This document shows, piece by piece, positions 7,163-15,123 of a stretch of 34,113 bases of DNA; within the stretch, counting starts at the first letter, position 1, and every line of letters begins with the position of its first letter. A program made the position numbers and the translations under genes. The notes under the pieces are model-generated. The model was not told the DNA's origin, did not search any database, and worked only from the letters and a program-made list of their open reading frames with translations. Source of the stretch: a virus. Location: IMG/VR virus record IMGVR_UViG_3300022602_000262, positions 1-34,113 of that record, one strand, 5' to 3'.

Positions 7163-9163
7163 ATGCAGACCTATCATCAAACAATAGGTAACGTTATTCA
7201 GTTAAAAGCTTTAACGGCTACCGATCTTCAGACTAATGCTTATAACAATAATTTTATAGCATTAAATTCTGTTGAACCGAGCTTAGGTCTTCCTACTGGT
7301 ACTTCTAACGCTAATCCTAATAACAAATACTTTTTTCCTTTATTAGGAACTGAAACTTCTTATCTTTCTTCCAGACGTACATCAGGTAACGATACTTTAT
7401 ATATTCAAGGCTCCTCTGTTTATATTGGAGGTAATATTGTTATAGGGGATAAGAGTTCGACAAATAATAATAATTCAAGTATCTTAGGCGGTGACTGTAA
7501 TGTAATTAATGCCAATTATTCTACTATAGCTGGCGGTCTTAGTAGCCGTATTACTGGCTCCGGTCCTGGTAATTCAATAGGTGGCGGTTATCAAAATACA
7601 GCATCGGGGTTTTATGTTACTGTGGCTGGTGGTCATAATAATAAAGCTCTTTCCCCTGGTGCTTCTATTGGTGGTGGTAATACAAACTACATCGGTCTTA
7701 CAGGTTATGATTCTGTTATTGCCGGTGGTATGTACAACACTATTAACGGCACAAACGGTTGTAGGTCTGCTATTGTTGGAGGTTACGGTAACACTATATC
7801 GTCTTTTTATTCTTTTGTCGGAGGCGGTTGTATTAACACAGTTTCTAGTTATTACTCCGCTATTGTTGGAGGTTATTATAACACAGTCTCTAACGGATAT
7901 GGTTTTATTGGTGGGGGTTTAGCAAATTGTGTTACAGGTATAGCTAGTGCTATAGTAGGAGGTAGTAGTAATTGTGCTCAAGGTACAAATACTGCTGCTT
8001 TCGTTGGCGGTGGTACAAATAACTGTGCTATAGGAGACGGGTCTGTTGTAGGAGGTGGTTCTTGTAATTGTGCTACAGAATTTTTCTCTGTTGTAGCTGG
8101 AGGTACTGGTAATAAAGCTTCTGGAAATTATTCTACAGTTGCTGGTGGTTGCAATAATACAGCTTCAAATCTTTATTCTTTTGTTGGTGGAGGTTTTAAT
8201 AACACAATTAATGACACAGGGACATCAGTTATTGTAGGAGGGCAAAATAACATTCATTGCTGTTCTTCCGGTTCGTCTTTTATAGGCGCCGGCTTTAATA
8301 ATTGTTCAACTCAATCATACACTGTTATTGGAGGAGGTAATAGCAATATAACATCCGGAGCGTATTCTGTTATTGGAGGAGGTAGTGGCAATATAACATC
8401 CGGAGTGGTTTCTGTTATTGGAGGAGGTAGTGGCAATATAACATCCGGAGTGTATTCTACTGTTTCTGGAGGATATTGTAACACAGCTTCTAGTTTATAT
8501 GATTTTGTAGGAGGAGGTTGCGGTAATTGTGCTAGTGGAGGTCAATCAACAGTTTCAGGCGGTTATTGTAATAAGGCTACAGGTAATGAATCCACTGTAG
8601 CAGGTGGTTTTTGGAATAATGCTACAGGAAGATTCTCAACAGTGGCTGGAGGTATCTGTAATATAGCTTCAGGAAAAAGTTCGTTTGTAGGTAGTGGAGG
8701 TACCGATTTCCCTCTTCAAACAGGTAATACAGCTTCAGGCAATTACTCTAGTGTTGTCGGAGGTATTTGTAATACTGCATCAGGTCTTTACTCTTTTGTA
8801 GCAGGTGGTTCTGCAAATGATACAAAAGGCTTTACTAATACATTTATCTTAGGTACTAACCTTTCAGCATCTCGAGCTAACTTTACATACGTTAATAATC
8901 TTAGTGCATCTGGTACTATATACGGTAATTTTGTAATACCGAATTCTCTTACTAAGGCTGTTACATCTATAGGTAACGGAGTTGCTACAGCGTTTAACTT
9001 TGTTCATAACTTAAATTCTTTAGATGTCATAACTCAAGTCTATAGCAATACCGGTGGTATAGTCGTAACACCAACTATTGCTAACATTAGTACATCAACA
9101 GTAAGTCTTTCCTTTAGCACACCTCCAGCCTTAACAGCTTATAGGGTTGTAGTTGTTGGATAA
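7163..9163 (+). CDS. Beta-roll (YadA-head-like) tail fibre
   Basis: A 666-aa fibre. About residues 105-570 are a long run of 14-16-residue repeats of the type GGGxxNxAxGxxSxVxGG, the pattern of the left-handed beta-roll of trimeric adhesin heads. Many repeats carry Cys at or beside the N position (GGGSCNCA, GGYCNTA). After the roll comes the collar FILGTN...FTYVNNLSASGTIY, then a beta-rich tip (about 600-666) without Cys. The N-terminal 100 residues are a distinct domain with TDLQTNAYNNNFIALNSVEPSLGLP. It probably forms a trimeric receptor-binding fibre. Confidence 0.75.
   Translation: MQTYHQTIGNVIQLKALTATDLQTNAYNNNFIALNSVEPSLGLPTGTSNANPNNKYFFPLLGTETSYLSSRRTSGNDTLYIQGSSVYIGGNIVIGDKSSTNNNNSSILGGDCNVINANYSTIAGGLSSRITGSGPGNSIGGGYQNTASGFYVTVAGGHNNKALSPGASIGGGNTNYIGLTGYDSVIAGGMYNTINGTNGCRSAIVGGYGNTISSFYSFVGGGCINTVSSYYSAIVGGYYNTVSNGYGFIGGGLANCVTGIASAIVGGSSNCAQGTNTAAFVGGGTNNCAIGDGSVVGGGSCNCATEFFSVVAGGTGNKASGNYSTVAGGCNNTASNLYSFVGGGFNNTINDTGTSVIVGGQNNIHCCSSGSSFIGAGFNNCSTQSYTVIGGGNSNITSGAYSVIGGGSGNITSGVVSVIGGGSGNITSGVYSTVSGGYCNTASSLYDFVGGGCGNCASGGQSTVSGGYCNKATGNESTVAGGFWNNATGRFSTVAGGICNIASGKSSFVGSGGTDFPLQTGNTASGNYSSVVGGICNTASGLYSFVAGGSANDTKGFTNTFILGTNLSASRANFTYVNNLSASGTIYGNFVIPNSLTKAVTSIGNGVATAFNFVHNLNSLDVITQVYSNTGGIVVTPTIANISTSTVSLSFSTPPALTAYRVVVVG
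8324..8458 (+). repeat. 45-bp tandem repeat x3 in beta-roll
   Basis: Three 45-bp units (starting 8324, 8369, 8414) share gttattggaggaggta and caatataacatccggag with very few differences. Each encodes one 15-residue roll turn (VIGGGSGNITSGV). The near identity contrasts with the diverged neighbouring turns and indicates recent in-frame duplication. Confidence 0.8.
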
Positions 9164-9166
9164 ATA
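9160..9166 (+). promoter_or_regulatory. Late-promoter-like box ATAAATA
   Basis: ATAAATA contains the TAA stop of the previous fibre gene and lies 11 nt before the ATG at 9178. The leader ATAAATATATAAAA matches that of the gene at 6812. Confidence 0.4.
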
Positions 9167-9177
9167 TATAAAATAAT

Positions 9178-11253
9178 ATGCCTATTAACATTCTCGATAA
9201 TGAAACAGTAATTGGAACTCTTTCCTCAAGTAGTACTATCTATGATGGTAATGGAGGAAATAGTGCACAGTGGGACGGAGCTGTTAATAATATAACTGGG
9301 TTACAGAGTCTTTCAGGTAATTGGCAGAGCACCTATGCTACAGTTTGTGCATTAAGCAGTAACTGGAGTGCTGCTTATGCCTCAACGACTGCTTTAAACC
9401 TTTCTAGCGGTAAATGGAATAACGTTTTTACATTAATCAATACAACAACTGCTACGACATTTAACGTTAACAATTTAAGTGCCACAGGCACTGTATACGC
9501 CAATAGTATATCAACTACTACAATATCTGCTAATAACACTTTTAGTAGTGGTAATCAGTACGTTATTTCTGATGGTGTTGGTAATAACAATACAGGTAAT
9601 GGTGCTAATACAATTTCATTAAACGCTGTTAGTGGTACATATATTGGTAGTAATTTAACTATTAAAGGTAATCTTTCTGCTACTGGTAACGTTATTAGTA
9701 GTGGTTCTTGGGCTAATAGTGTTTATACAGGAATAAGCGGTGATGGTGTTCTTATTGACTACCTTCAAGGGTCACCAGGTCTAGGCCGTATTAGTGTTGG
9801 TAATGGTACTGGAACGGACTCATTAGCTTTTTATAGTAACGGACCAGCTTATTCACCTACTACATCAACTTTATATCTTTCAGCTAACGGTTTAGTCGGT
9901 ATTAATACAAACGCACCTAATCAACAATTAACTGTTGTTGGTAATATTAGTGCTACAGGTAATCTTTACGGTACATTAGCAAATGTTCCTTATACACTTA
10001 ATACCTCCACTAGCTCTATTGTACCTACTGTAGGTATAAATACAGCATCTGGAGTATATTCTAATGTAGGTGGAGGACAATGTAATACAGTAACATCTAA
10101 TTGTTCTTTTATTGGCGGAGGTTTGTGTAATAATATTTCTACAGCAGGTGGTTTTGCTTCTATAGTGGGCGGGTTTCAAAATAATACGACAAGAAGTAAT
10201 TTTACATTTATAGCGGGTGGTTCAGCCAATAGTATAGGAGCTGGATCTCAATCATGTATATTTACCTCTAATATAATAGGGGGTTTTTATAACTGCATAC
10301 AAACAGGCTTTACAGGTAGAACAATTTGTAATTCAAATATTATTGGTGGTGCTAATAACATAATAACAAACTCAACTGGTACACTTTATACAAATTACAA
10401 TAATTCTATTATAGGTGGTAATTTAGGTTATATCTCTGGTAATACTACTAACAGTAGTATAGTTGGAGGTTGCTGTAACTGTTTATTTGGAGCAACATAT
10501 ACCACTATAGCAGGCGGTGCTTGTAATACAGCATCTGGAGGATATTCATTTATTGCAGCAGGTTCTGCTAACAATACAAATAATTTATCTAATACATTTA
10601 TTTTAGGTTCTAACATATTAGCATCTCAGTCTAATTTTACTTACGTTAATAATCTTTCCTCTTTAGGTACTATATACGGCGGTAACATTTATTCCAACGG
10701 TGTATTATTAACAAACAGTGGAGGTAGTTCAAACGTTGATACTGGCGTTAGAGCTTTAACCGGTAACTGGCAATCAACATATGCTACAGTTTGTGCTTTA
10801 AGTGCTAACTGGAATACAGCATATAATATAACTACAGCGTATCAAAGTGTATCGAGTACATTTGCTACCAATAGCACTATAACAAATAACTATTTACCTT
10901 TATCTGGAGGTACAATAACCGGTCAGCTTAAAGTTAATGGCGTTGTAACAGCTTCCGGTAGTAACGTTAATATTAATGTTGTTAATACATCTTCTAACTG
11001 GATATTCAGTAATGCTGATAACAATAAAGCAATTCATTTTAATACAAATTCAAGTGTATTAACAGCAAGTATTCCTTCTGGACTTCAAGCCGGTTTCAAC
11101 GTAGCATTAATGAATACAGGGACTAATAGTGTTATTCTTTCATCTCAAACTACGTTGTTCGCTTCTGGTTCAAGTGTTGCTAGTGGATTTGGAGGCGCAT
11201 TAATATATACTGATTCTTCTAACAACGTCTTTGCTGTTGGTAGATTATTCTAG
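9178..11253 (+). CDS. Modular tail fibre with coiled-coil and beta-roll domains
   Basis: A 691-aa fibre. Modules in order: N-terminal VIGTLSSSSTIYDGNGGNSAQW; a coiled-coil-like LSGNWQSTYATVCALSSNW module (about residues 43-65); a GLGRISVG...VGINTNAPNQQLTVVGNISATG segment shared with the fibre at 2625; about a dozen Gly-rich beta-roll turns (290-455) with Cys; the collar FILGSN...FTYVNNLSSLGTIYG; a second LTGNWQSTYATVCALSANW module; the fibre motif YLPLSGGTITGQL (about 570-583); and a C-terminal beta domain. The repeated modules suggest assembly by domain shuffling. Start and stop are unambiguous, and 3 nt separate it from the next gene. Confidence 0.75.
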   Translation: MPINILDNETVIGTLSSSSTIYDGNGGNSAQWDGAVNNITGLQSLSGNWQSTYATVCALSSNWSAAYASTTALNLSSGKWNNVFTLINTTTATTFNVNNLSATGTVYANSISTTTISANNTFSSGNQYVISDGVGNNNTGNGANTISLNAVSGTYIGSNLTIKGNLSATGNVISSGSWANSVYTGISGDGVLIDYLQGSPGLGRISVGNGTGTDSLAFYSNGPAYSPTTSTLYLSANGLVGINTNAPNQQLTVVGNISATGNLYGTLANVPYTLNTSTSSIVPTVGINTASGVYSNVGGGQCNTVTSNCSFIGGGLCNNISTAGGFASIVGGFQNNTTRSNFTFIAGGSANSIGAGSQSCIFTSNIIGGFYNCIQTGFTGRTICNSNIIGGANNIITNSTGTLYTNYNNSIIGGNLGYISGNTTNSSIVGGCCNCLFGATYTTIAGGACNTASGGYSFIAAGSANNTNNLSNTFILGSNILASQSNFTYVNNLSSLGTIYGGNIYSNGVLLTNSGGSSNVDTGVRALTGNWQSTYATVCALSANWNTAYNITTAYQSVSSTFATNSTITNNYLPLSGGTITGQLKVNGVVTASGSNVNINVVNTSSNWIFSNADNNKAIHFNTNSSVLTASIPSGLQAGFNVALMNTGTNSVILSSQTTLFASGSSVASGFGGALIYTDSSNNVFAVGRLF

Positions 11254-11256
11254 TAT

Positions 11257-12135
11257 ATGGCTTTAAACATAAATCAGTTAATCGGTATTTACGATAGTCA
11301 AGGAGATGCTGACGCTATAAAGTATTTTAATGCTATTATTGCTAATGGAGGCACGTTAACAGCATCTATAGAGAACGCTATTACTAAATTTGTATTATCA
11401 TTAAAGTCTAATGGTACCTGGAATTTAATCTATGATATGGCTCTCTTTGCTGGAGCTACAAATTTGTTTGGTAATTCAGGTATACCAAAACTAAAGACTG
11501 TTACTCCTTATACAAAATTAGTTAACTATAATTTTATACCTTCAACCGATTATGTAGCTACTGGAAGTACAGCAGGTATTAAAGGTAATGGAACATCAAA
11601 GTATCTTGATACACAATTTAACCCTTTAGTAAATAGTGCTCTAGTAAACAATTTTAGTTTATTTAGTTATGTTCAAGGATATGAATCTATAGGAACTTCA
11701 AGAGCTATTATTGGTGCTCAGCAATTTGTTGATAGTAGTACAACAAATACGACAATATTAGGTTGGGTTAATAACGGAGACTTAGATGGTGGGGGTATTG
11801 GTGCTGTTAGTGTACCGACTCAGTATAGCCCTGATTCTGTTAATAATGCAGGTATTCAACGTCAAGGTGCTCTTCAAGTAACAACAAACGGATCTAATAC
11901 TGTTAACTACTATAAAGACGGAGCTTTAATTAATAATCCTTCAACAACAACAGGTAGTCAACCTAATCTTAATTTCTATGTTGGAGCTGCTAATACTATT
12001 TCTGGAGCCTCTTATTATTCTACTCGCTATATAAGAGGGTATGCTATATCTCAAGGAATGAATGCAGCTCAGGCTTCAAGTTTTGCTGCTAGCTGGGACA
12101 CATTAATGACAGCTTTTGGTGCTTATACAACTTAA
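11257..12135 (+). CDS. Lectin-like (concanavalin A/LamG-type) virion protein
   Basis: A 292-aa protein with a helical N-terminal part (about residues 1-95, with YDSQGDADAIKYFNAIIANGG) and a C-terminal beta-sandwich. The latter has the pattern of phage LamG/ConA-like domains: GIKGNGTSKYLDTQFNP, an internal VNYYKDGALI strand pair, LNFYVGAAN and YIRGYAISQGMNAAQASSFA. It follows the fibre gene by 3 nt and is probably a carbohydrate-binding fibre tip or accessory. Catalytic residues are not evident. The family assignment is by pattern only. Confidence 0.55.
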   Translation: MALNINQLIGIYDSQGDADAIKYFNAIIANGGTLTASIENAITKFVLSLKSNGTWNLIYDMALFAGATNLFGNSGIPKLKTVTPYTKLVNYNFIPSTDYVATGSTAGIKGNGTSKYLDTQFNPLVNSALVNNFSLFSYVQGYESIGTSRAIIGAQQFVDSSTTNTTILGWVNNGDLDGGGIGAVSVPTQYSPDSVNNAGIQRQGALQVTTNGSNTVNYYKDGALINNPSTTTGSQPNLNFYVGAANTISGASYYSTRYIRGYAISQGMNAAQASSFAASWDTLMTAFGAYTT

Positions 12136-12138
12136 ATA
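12132..12138 (+). promoter_or_regulatory. Late-promoter-like box TTAAATA
   Basis: TTAAATA includes the stop codon of the lectin-like gene and lies 5 nt before the ATG at 12144. Confidence 0.35.
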
Positions 12139-12143
12139 TTGTT

Positions 12144-12368
12144 ATGAATGAATGGCTTATAGTTACTGATGAACAATTGATAGCTCTTAATAATATTAAT
12201 GATGCTCATTCTGATCAGAAATGTACAGCTATACAAACTACAGACGGTATCTGGGTTACTTCATCTGATAAAATAGGGGATAGTTATTGGTCAGATTGGC
12301 AAGACTTTCTTCAAAGCTTAACACCGTTTGAGGGTACTCCCTCTTTCCCTATAGTTACAGGTGTATAG
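12144..12368 (+). CDS. Small hypothetical protein after lectin gene
   Basis: A 74-aa protein containing DEQLIALNNINDAHSDQK and IWVTSSDKIGDSYWSDWQDF, rich in Trp and acidic residues, with no signal or membrane segment. It is the last gene of the first adhesin island, 8 nt after the lectin-like gene. Small genes in this position in phages are often fibre chaperones or accessory subunits, but I recognise no family. Confidence 0.45.
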   Translation: MNEWLIVTDEQLIALNNINDAHSDQKCTAIQTTDGIWVTSSDKIGDSYWSDWQDFLQSLTPFEGTPSFPIVTGV

Positions 12369-12383
12369 TTGATTTAGTTCATT

Positions 12384-12402
12384 TATCATTTAATATATGA
12401 TA
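12384..12402 (+). promoter_or_regulatory. Inverted repeat with TTTAATATA core before amidotransferase
   Basis: TATCAT-N7-ATGATA (6-bp arms) ends 1 nt before the ATG at 12404. The core TTTAATATA (12389-12397) lies 6 nt from the start codon. Compare TATAATATA at 5 nt in front of queC and the DUF366 gene. Confidence 0.4.
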
Positions 12403-12403
12403 G

Positions 12404-13042
12404 ATGTGCGGAATTGCCGGATCTAGTTCATTTGATAAAGCTTTTGATCTCTATGAAAAGAATCTAAAGCGCGGGTACTTTTCTTCAGGATTTCTTTCAT
12501 ATGATGAAAAAGGTAATATCTTAATAAAGAAACAAAAAGAGAAGTTTAATAAAGAAGATTTGTTTAAAGATATAACCTATAACCTTATAGGGCCAGTACA
12601 ATATCTATTTCATTCTAGAGCCCCTACTAATAGTAAGGAACCTTTTTCTGAAGCGACTTGTCATCCTTTTGACTTTGATAACTATTATGTATCTCATAAT
12701 GGTATTATAACAAACTTTAAAAGCTTTCCTGAGCATCCAGAGTTTACTGTTGATAGTTCTATTATACCTTATCACTTAACAAAGAATAACGGTGATATAA
12801 AAAAGACATTTGAAGCTTATGAAGGTCTACTTACTTGTTGGATCTATAATCATCTAGATGGAACAACGAGAATAGTTAAAGCAGGTAGTTCTTTGTATAT
12901 GGATGATGATAGTTTTTCATCTGTACCGTTTAAAGGAGCTCAATGTATTGAAGAAGATGGAATAGTATTTTGGTATTATCAAGATAAAATAATGCAAATT
13001 ACTAACTCTACATTTAAGTACGATAACCCTTACGAACTATGA
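12404..13042 (+). CDS. Class II glutamine amidotransferase (Ntn hydrolase), stand-alone
   Basis: A 212-aa glutaminase domain that releases ammonia from glutamine. It starts MCGIAG, so after Met removal C2 is the N-terminal nucleophile. Other family motifs are FHSRAPT (69-75), HPF (87-89) and SHNGIITN (97-104, with the N99/G100 oxyanion pair). There is no fused synthetase domain; asparagine synthetase, GlmS and PurF are all longer. In phages and archaea this domain is found fused to QueC (Gat-QueC), and this phage also carries an unfused QueC at 4431. A split amidinotransferase making a G+-type base is plausible. Its last 4 nt overlap the glycosyltransferase start (ATGA), so the two are coupled. 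Confidence 0.85.
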   Translation: MCGIAGSSSFDKAFDLYEKNLKRGYFSSGFLSYDEKGNILIKKQKEKFNKEDLFKDITYNLIGPVQYLFHSRAPTNSKEPFSEATCHPFDFDNYYVSHNGIITNFKSFPEHPEFTVDSSIIPYHLTKNNGDIKKTFEAYEGLLTCWIYNHLDGTTRIVKAGSSLYMDDDSFSSVPFKGAQCIEEDGIVFWYYQDKIMQITNSTFKYDNPYEL

Positions 13043-13713
13043 AACAAGTATTACTAGTAACAGCTACAAAAGCAAAGACTGAAGAAGAATTTAAAAAGAG
13101 ACCTATTTGTAAATCAATCAAGAAGATATACGATATGTATACTTCTGAAACATTTGATTTCACTGTTATTAAAGATAACAAAGAAGGGTTGTCTACTGTT
13201 TATAACAAATACATTACTGATGAAAACTCTGATAAAATTGTTCTGTTCGTCCACGACGATCTCATTATTGATACGTTGTTTCTTGTTGAGCATCTTAACA
13301 AATCTCCTTATCCTGTTACTGGTTTGGCTGGTACAAAAAGTTTAGATTTAAAAGCTGAAAAAACAGCTTGGCATTTAATGGGTGATAGAAAAGACTTCTT
13401 AGGAGAAGTTCGACACATTAAAGATAGTAATGTTTGGTGTACATCGTTTGGTCCTACTATTGGTCAGGTAGCAGCTTTAGATGGATTGTTCTTAGCAGTA
13501 AACGTTGAACAGATTTTAACAACAGGTGCTCGATTTAACGAAGAGTTTAACTTTCATCATTACGATTTAGCTTTTGCTATGGAATGTAAAAAACACAATG
13601 TAACAATGGGAGTCATGCCAATTAATGTCATCCATTACGGATTAGGAGACTCAATGCTTACTCAAGATTGGGAAGACTCTAATAAAAAATTTAAAGAAGT
13701 TTATTGCAAATAA
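13039..13713 (+). CDS. GT-A-fold glycosyltransferase-like protein
   Basis: A 224-aa protein resembling the Glyco_tranf_2_5 (StrF-like) group. An N-terminal beta-alpha region includes GLSTVYNKYI. It is followed by the metal/nucleotide-sugar site VLFVHDDLII (68-77, HDD at 72-74), a GPTIGQVAALDGLFLAVN segment, and the C-terminal FNFHHYDLAFAMECKKHNV, which matches the family's conserved acceptor-side helix. It is coupled by a 4-nt overlap to the amidotransferase. Substrate unknown: a modified DNA base, a virion protein or a surface glycan are all possible. Its position beside deazaguanine-type genes makes base glycosylation worth considering. Confidence 0.65.
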   Translation: MKQVLLVTATKAKTEEEFKKRPICKSIKKIYDMYTSETFDFTVIKDNKEGLSTVYNKYITDENSDKIVLFVHDDLIIDTLFLVEHLNKSPYPVTGLAGTKSLDLKAEKTAWHLMGDRKDFLGEVRHIKDSNVWCTSFGPTIGQVAALDGLFLAVNVEQILTTGARFNEEFNFHHYDLAFAMECKKHNVTMGVMPINVIHYGLGDSMLTQDWEDSNKKFKEVYCK

Positions 13714-13721
13714 AAATAAAG

Positions 13722-13734
13722 AATATAATATATT
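13722..13734 (+). promoter_or_regulatory. Palindromic TATAATATA element before DUF366 gene
   Basis: AATATA-A-TATATT is a palindrome ending 3 nt before the ATG at 13738. The core TATAATATA (13724-13732) lies 5 nt from the start, as for queC. It is followed by TTTG, giving TATATTTG. Confidence 0.4.
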
Positions 13735-13737
13735 TGT

Positions 13738-14325
13738 ATGATTATTAACCGTAACGAACTAAAGACAATAACAGGATGTGACTATTATGATGGAGCTGTA
13801 CTTCATCAGCGATTTGCTTATAAATTCTTTAAGAAGAATGTTCGTGCTGTAGGTAATATTGTAGCATTTGAAGCTCCAATGGAAGTTACTACTAATCTTA
13901 TTGACTTAGAAGATGCTATCAATAATGATTATATTTACTCAGTAAGGGCTATTAACTTTCTTATTGAGATTCCTAATATTGATCTCTTTGCCGGTGTTTG
14001 TTTTCAGCGTTTGTATAACGCTCAGTTAGGTTCTCTCCTTTGTACGAAGTATCTTCAGAAGGAAGGTTATGTAGATGGAGATGATATTATGGTAAAGGAC
14101 GGAGAAGAGTTTAAGAAGGCCTCTGTATCTATTGCTACTAATGTAAATGGAGCTGTTCTTATTCACGTTGGTATTAATATCAATGCTGGAGATAAGGCTC
14201 CTTCTTTTGCTTACTCTACCCACCTTACTGACGAAGCAGCTAACGCTTTTATGCTTGATGGTATTCAGATGTTCCAGGCAATGGTCCAAGACATCTTCAC
14301 GGCTACGAGCAAGACGATTGCGTGA
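13738..14325 (+). CDS. DUF366 family protein
   Basis: A 195-aa protein matching the DUF366 pattern as I recall it: YYDGAVLHQRFAY (16-28), VAFEAPMEV (42-50), LIDLEDA (54-60), a central Ile/Phe-rich segment, YVDGDDIMV (111-119), ASVSIAT (128-134) and LIHVGINI (141-148). The conserved Asp/Glu/His residues suggest an enzyme. The biochemical function of the family is not settled as far as I know. My recollection is that DUF366 members occur with 7-deazaguanine genes in some phages; this is unverified. It lies 24 nt after the glycosyltransferase and shares an upstream element with queC and the amidotransferase. Its stop overlaps the next gene's GTG (GTGA). Confidence 0.65.
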   Translation: MIINRNELKTITGCDYYDGAVLHQRFAYKFFKKNVRAVGNIVAFEAPMEVTTNLIDLEDAINNDYIYSVRAINFLIEIPNIDLFAGVCFQRLYNAQLGSLLCTKYLQKEGYVDGDDIMVKDGEEFKKASVSIATNVNGAVLIHVGININAGDKAPSFAYSTHLTDEAANAFMLDGIQMFQAMVQDIFTATSKTIA

Positions 14326-14675
14326 CAATATTCGATTATCTAGGAGATATACTAGTTAAGAAGAAAGGGGATTTACCTCTAGAAGAATACGTTCCCTTTC
14401 TTATTAATAGGTGGCTAGCGTTCAGTTCTAATGAAGCAGCTAACGCTATTAATCAAACAGTAAACTCTCTAGGTAATATAGATAAGAACATACACTATAA
14501 ACTTCTTATATCAGCATTTCCTAAATTCGGTCGAATGCCTAGAATAGACTACATTAAAAAAGTAAAACCGGAAAAAGAAGAGAAGGATAATAAAGTAGCT
14601 TTACTATCTTCTAATATGGAGCTATCACAAAGAGAAATAAAACAATTGCTTGAATTAAAAGAACTAACGACTTAA
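14322..14675 (+). CDS. Putative clamp-loader small subunit (gp62-like)
   Basis: A 117-aa protein with a GTG start overlapping the upstream TGA stop (GTGA). The stretch VPFLINRWLAFSSNEAANAI followed by HYKLLISAFPKFGRMPRIDY has the layout of the T4 gp62 core: an N-x-x-L-S-like helix, a small helix, then HFNYLMAAVPRGKR. Marine T4-like phages have short homologues. The C-terminal third is Lys/Glu-rich and probably a helix. With gp44 it would load the sliding clamp for replication; no gp44 or gp45 is in this window. The assignment is tentative. Confidence 0.45.
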   Translation: MTIFDYLGDILVKKKGDLPLEEYVPFLINRWLAFSSNEAANAINQTVNSLGNIDKNIHYKLLISAFPKFGRMPRIDYIKKVKPEKEEKDNKVALLSSNMELSQREIKQLLELKELTT

Positions 14676-14685
14676 ATTAAATTAT

Positions 14686-15123
14686 ATGTTTAGACAACTA
14701 CCAAATGAATCAAACGGTGTAGCAGCAGAGGATTATAAAGATCTTCCACTTCCTGAAGACTATGAAATTACTTCCCTTCTTGGAGACGTAATTGCTGTAG
14801 AGTATATTGACGTAGCCGAAGACGGAAAGAGTCTTATCCGTAATGGAATTATTCTTCCTGGTCAGGTTATTGATAATAGAGCTTGGCGTATAGCGCAGGT
14901 TAAGATTACTGGTCCTGATGTTAAGCAGGTCAAGGTCGGAGATGTAGTTATCTTCCCAGGTGATCGAGGACTTCAAGGTCTTCAGCGCAATGGTAAGATG
15001 ATTATTTTCTTAAACGAACAAAGAATTTTCGGTATTTGTGAGCATATTAAGAAGCCAACAATTGAGCAGATTTCTCATCAGTTGCCACCTATTAAAAGGA
15101 AGGTGCTTAAGAAGAAACAGTGA
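14686..15123 (+). CDS. GroES-like co-chaperonin (gp31-like)
   Basis: A 145-aa protein with the GroES/Cpn10 layout. SLLGDVIAVEY (30-40) is the first strand. IRNGIILPG (51-59) is the end of the mobile loop that contacts GroEL. VKVGDVVIFPGDRG (82-95) matches the conserved V-G-D-x-V-x-F element, and MIIFLNEQRIFGICE (105-119) matches the closing strands. It is longer than bacterial GroES (about 97 aa) because of extra residues at both ends, similar to phage gp31-type proteins. It probably replaces host GroES for capsid protein folding. The stop overlaps the next gene's GTG start. Confidence 0.8.
   Translation: MFRQLPNESNGVAAEDYKDLPLPEDYEITSLLGDVIAVEYIDVAEDGKSLIRNGIILPGQVIDNRAWRIAQVKITGPDVKQVKVGDVVIFPGDRGLQGLQRNGKMIIFLNEQRIFGICEHIKKPTIEQISHQLPPIKRKVLKKKQ

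Noticed and set aside
7581-7922. 113-aa plus-strand frame rich in Val/Leu inside the beta-roll fibre
   Set aside because: Shadow frame caused by periodic Gly-rich codons (GGT/GTT); composition is typical of frame-shifted repeats.
7163-9163. Interspersed repeats considered as a CRISPR array
   Set aside because: The repeats are in-frame 15-residue protein repeats of varying sequence with no constant repeat/spacer structure.
5198-13736. Bacteroidota host inferred from TAnnTTTG elements
   Set aside because: Only two good matches (5198, 13729) in very AT-rich sequence; not enough to name a host.
14026-14359. Frames overlapping the DUF366 3' end on both strands (100 aa and 70 aa)
   Set aside because: Both overlap a strongly conserved protein; the GTG start at 14322 explains the downstream gene.
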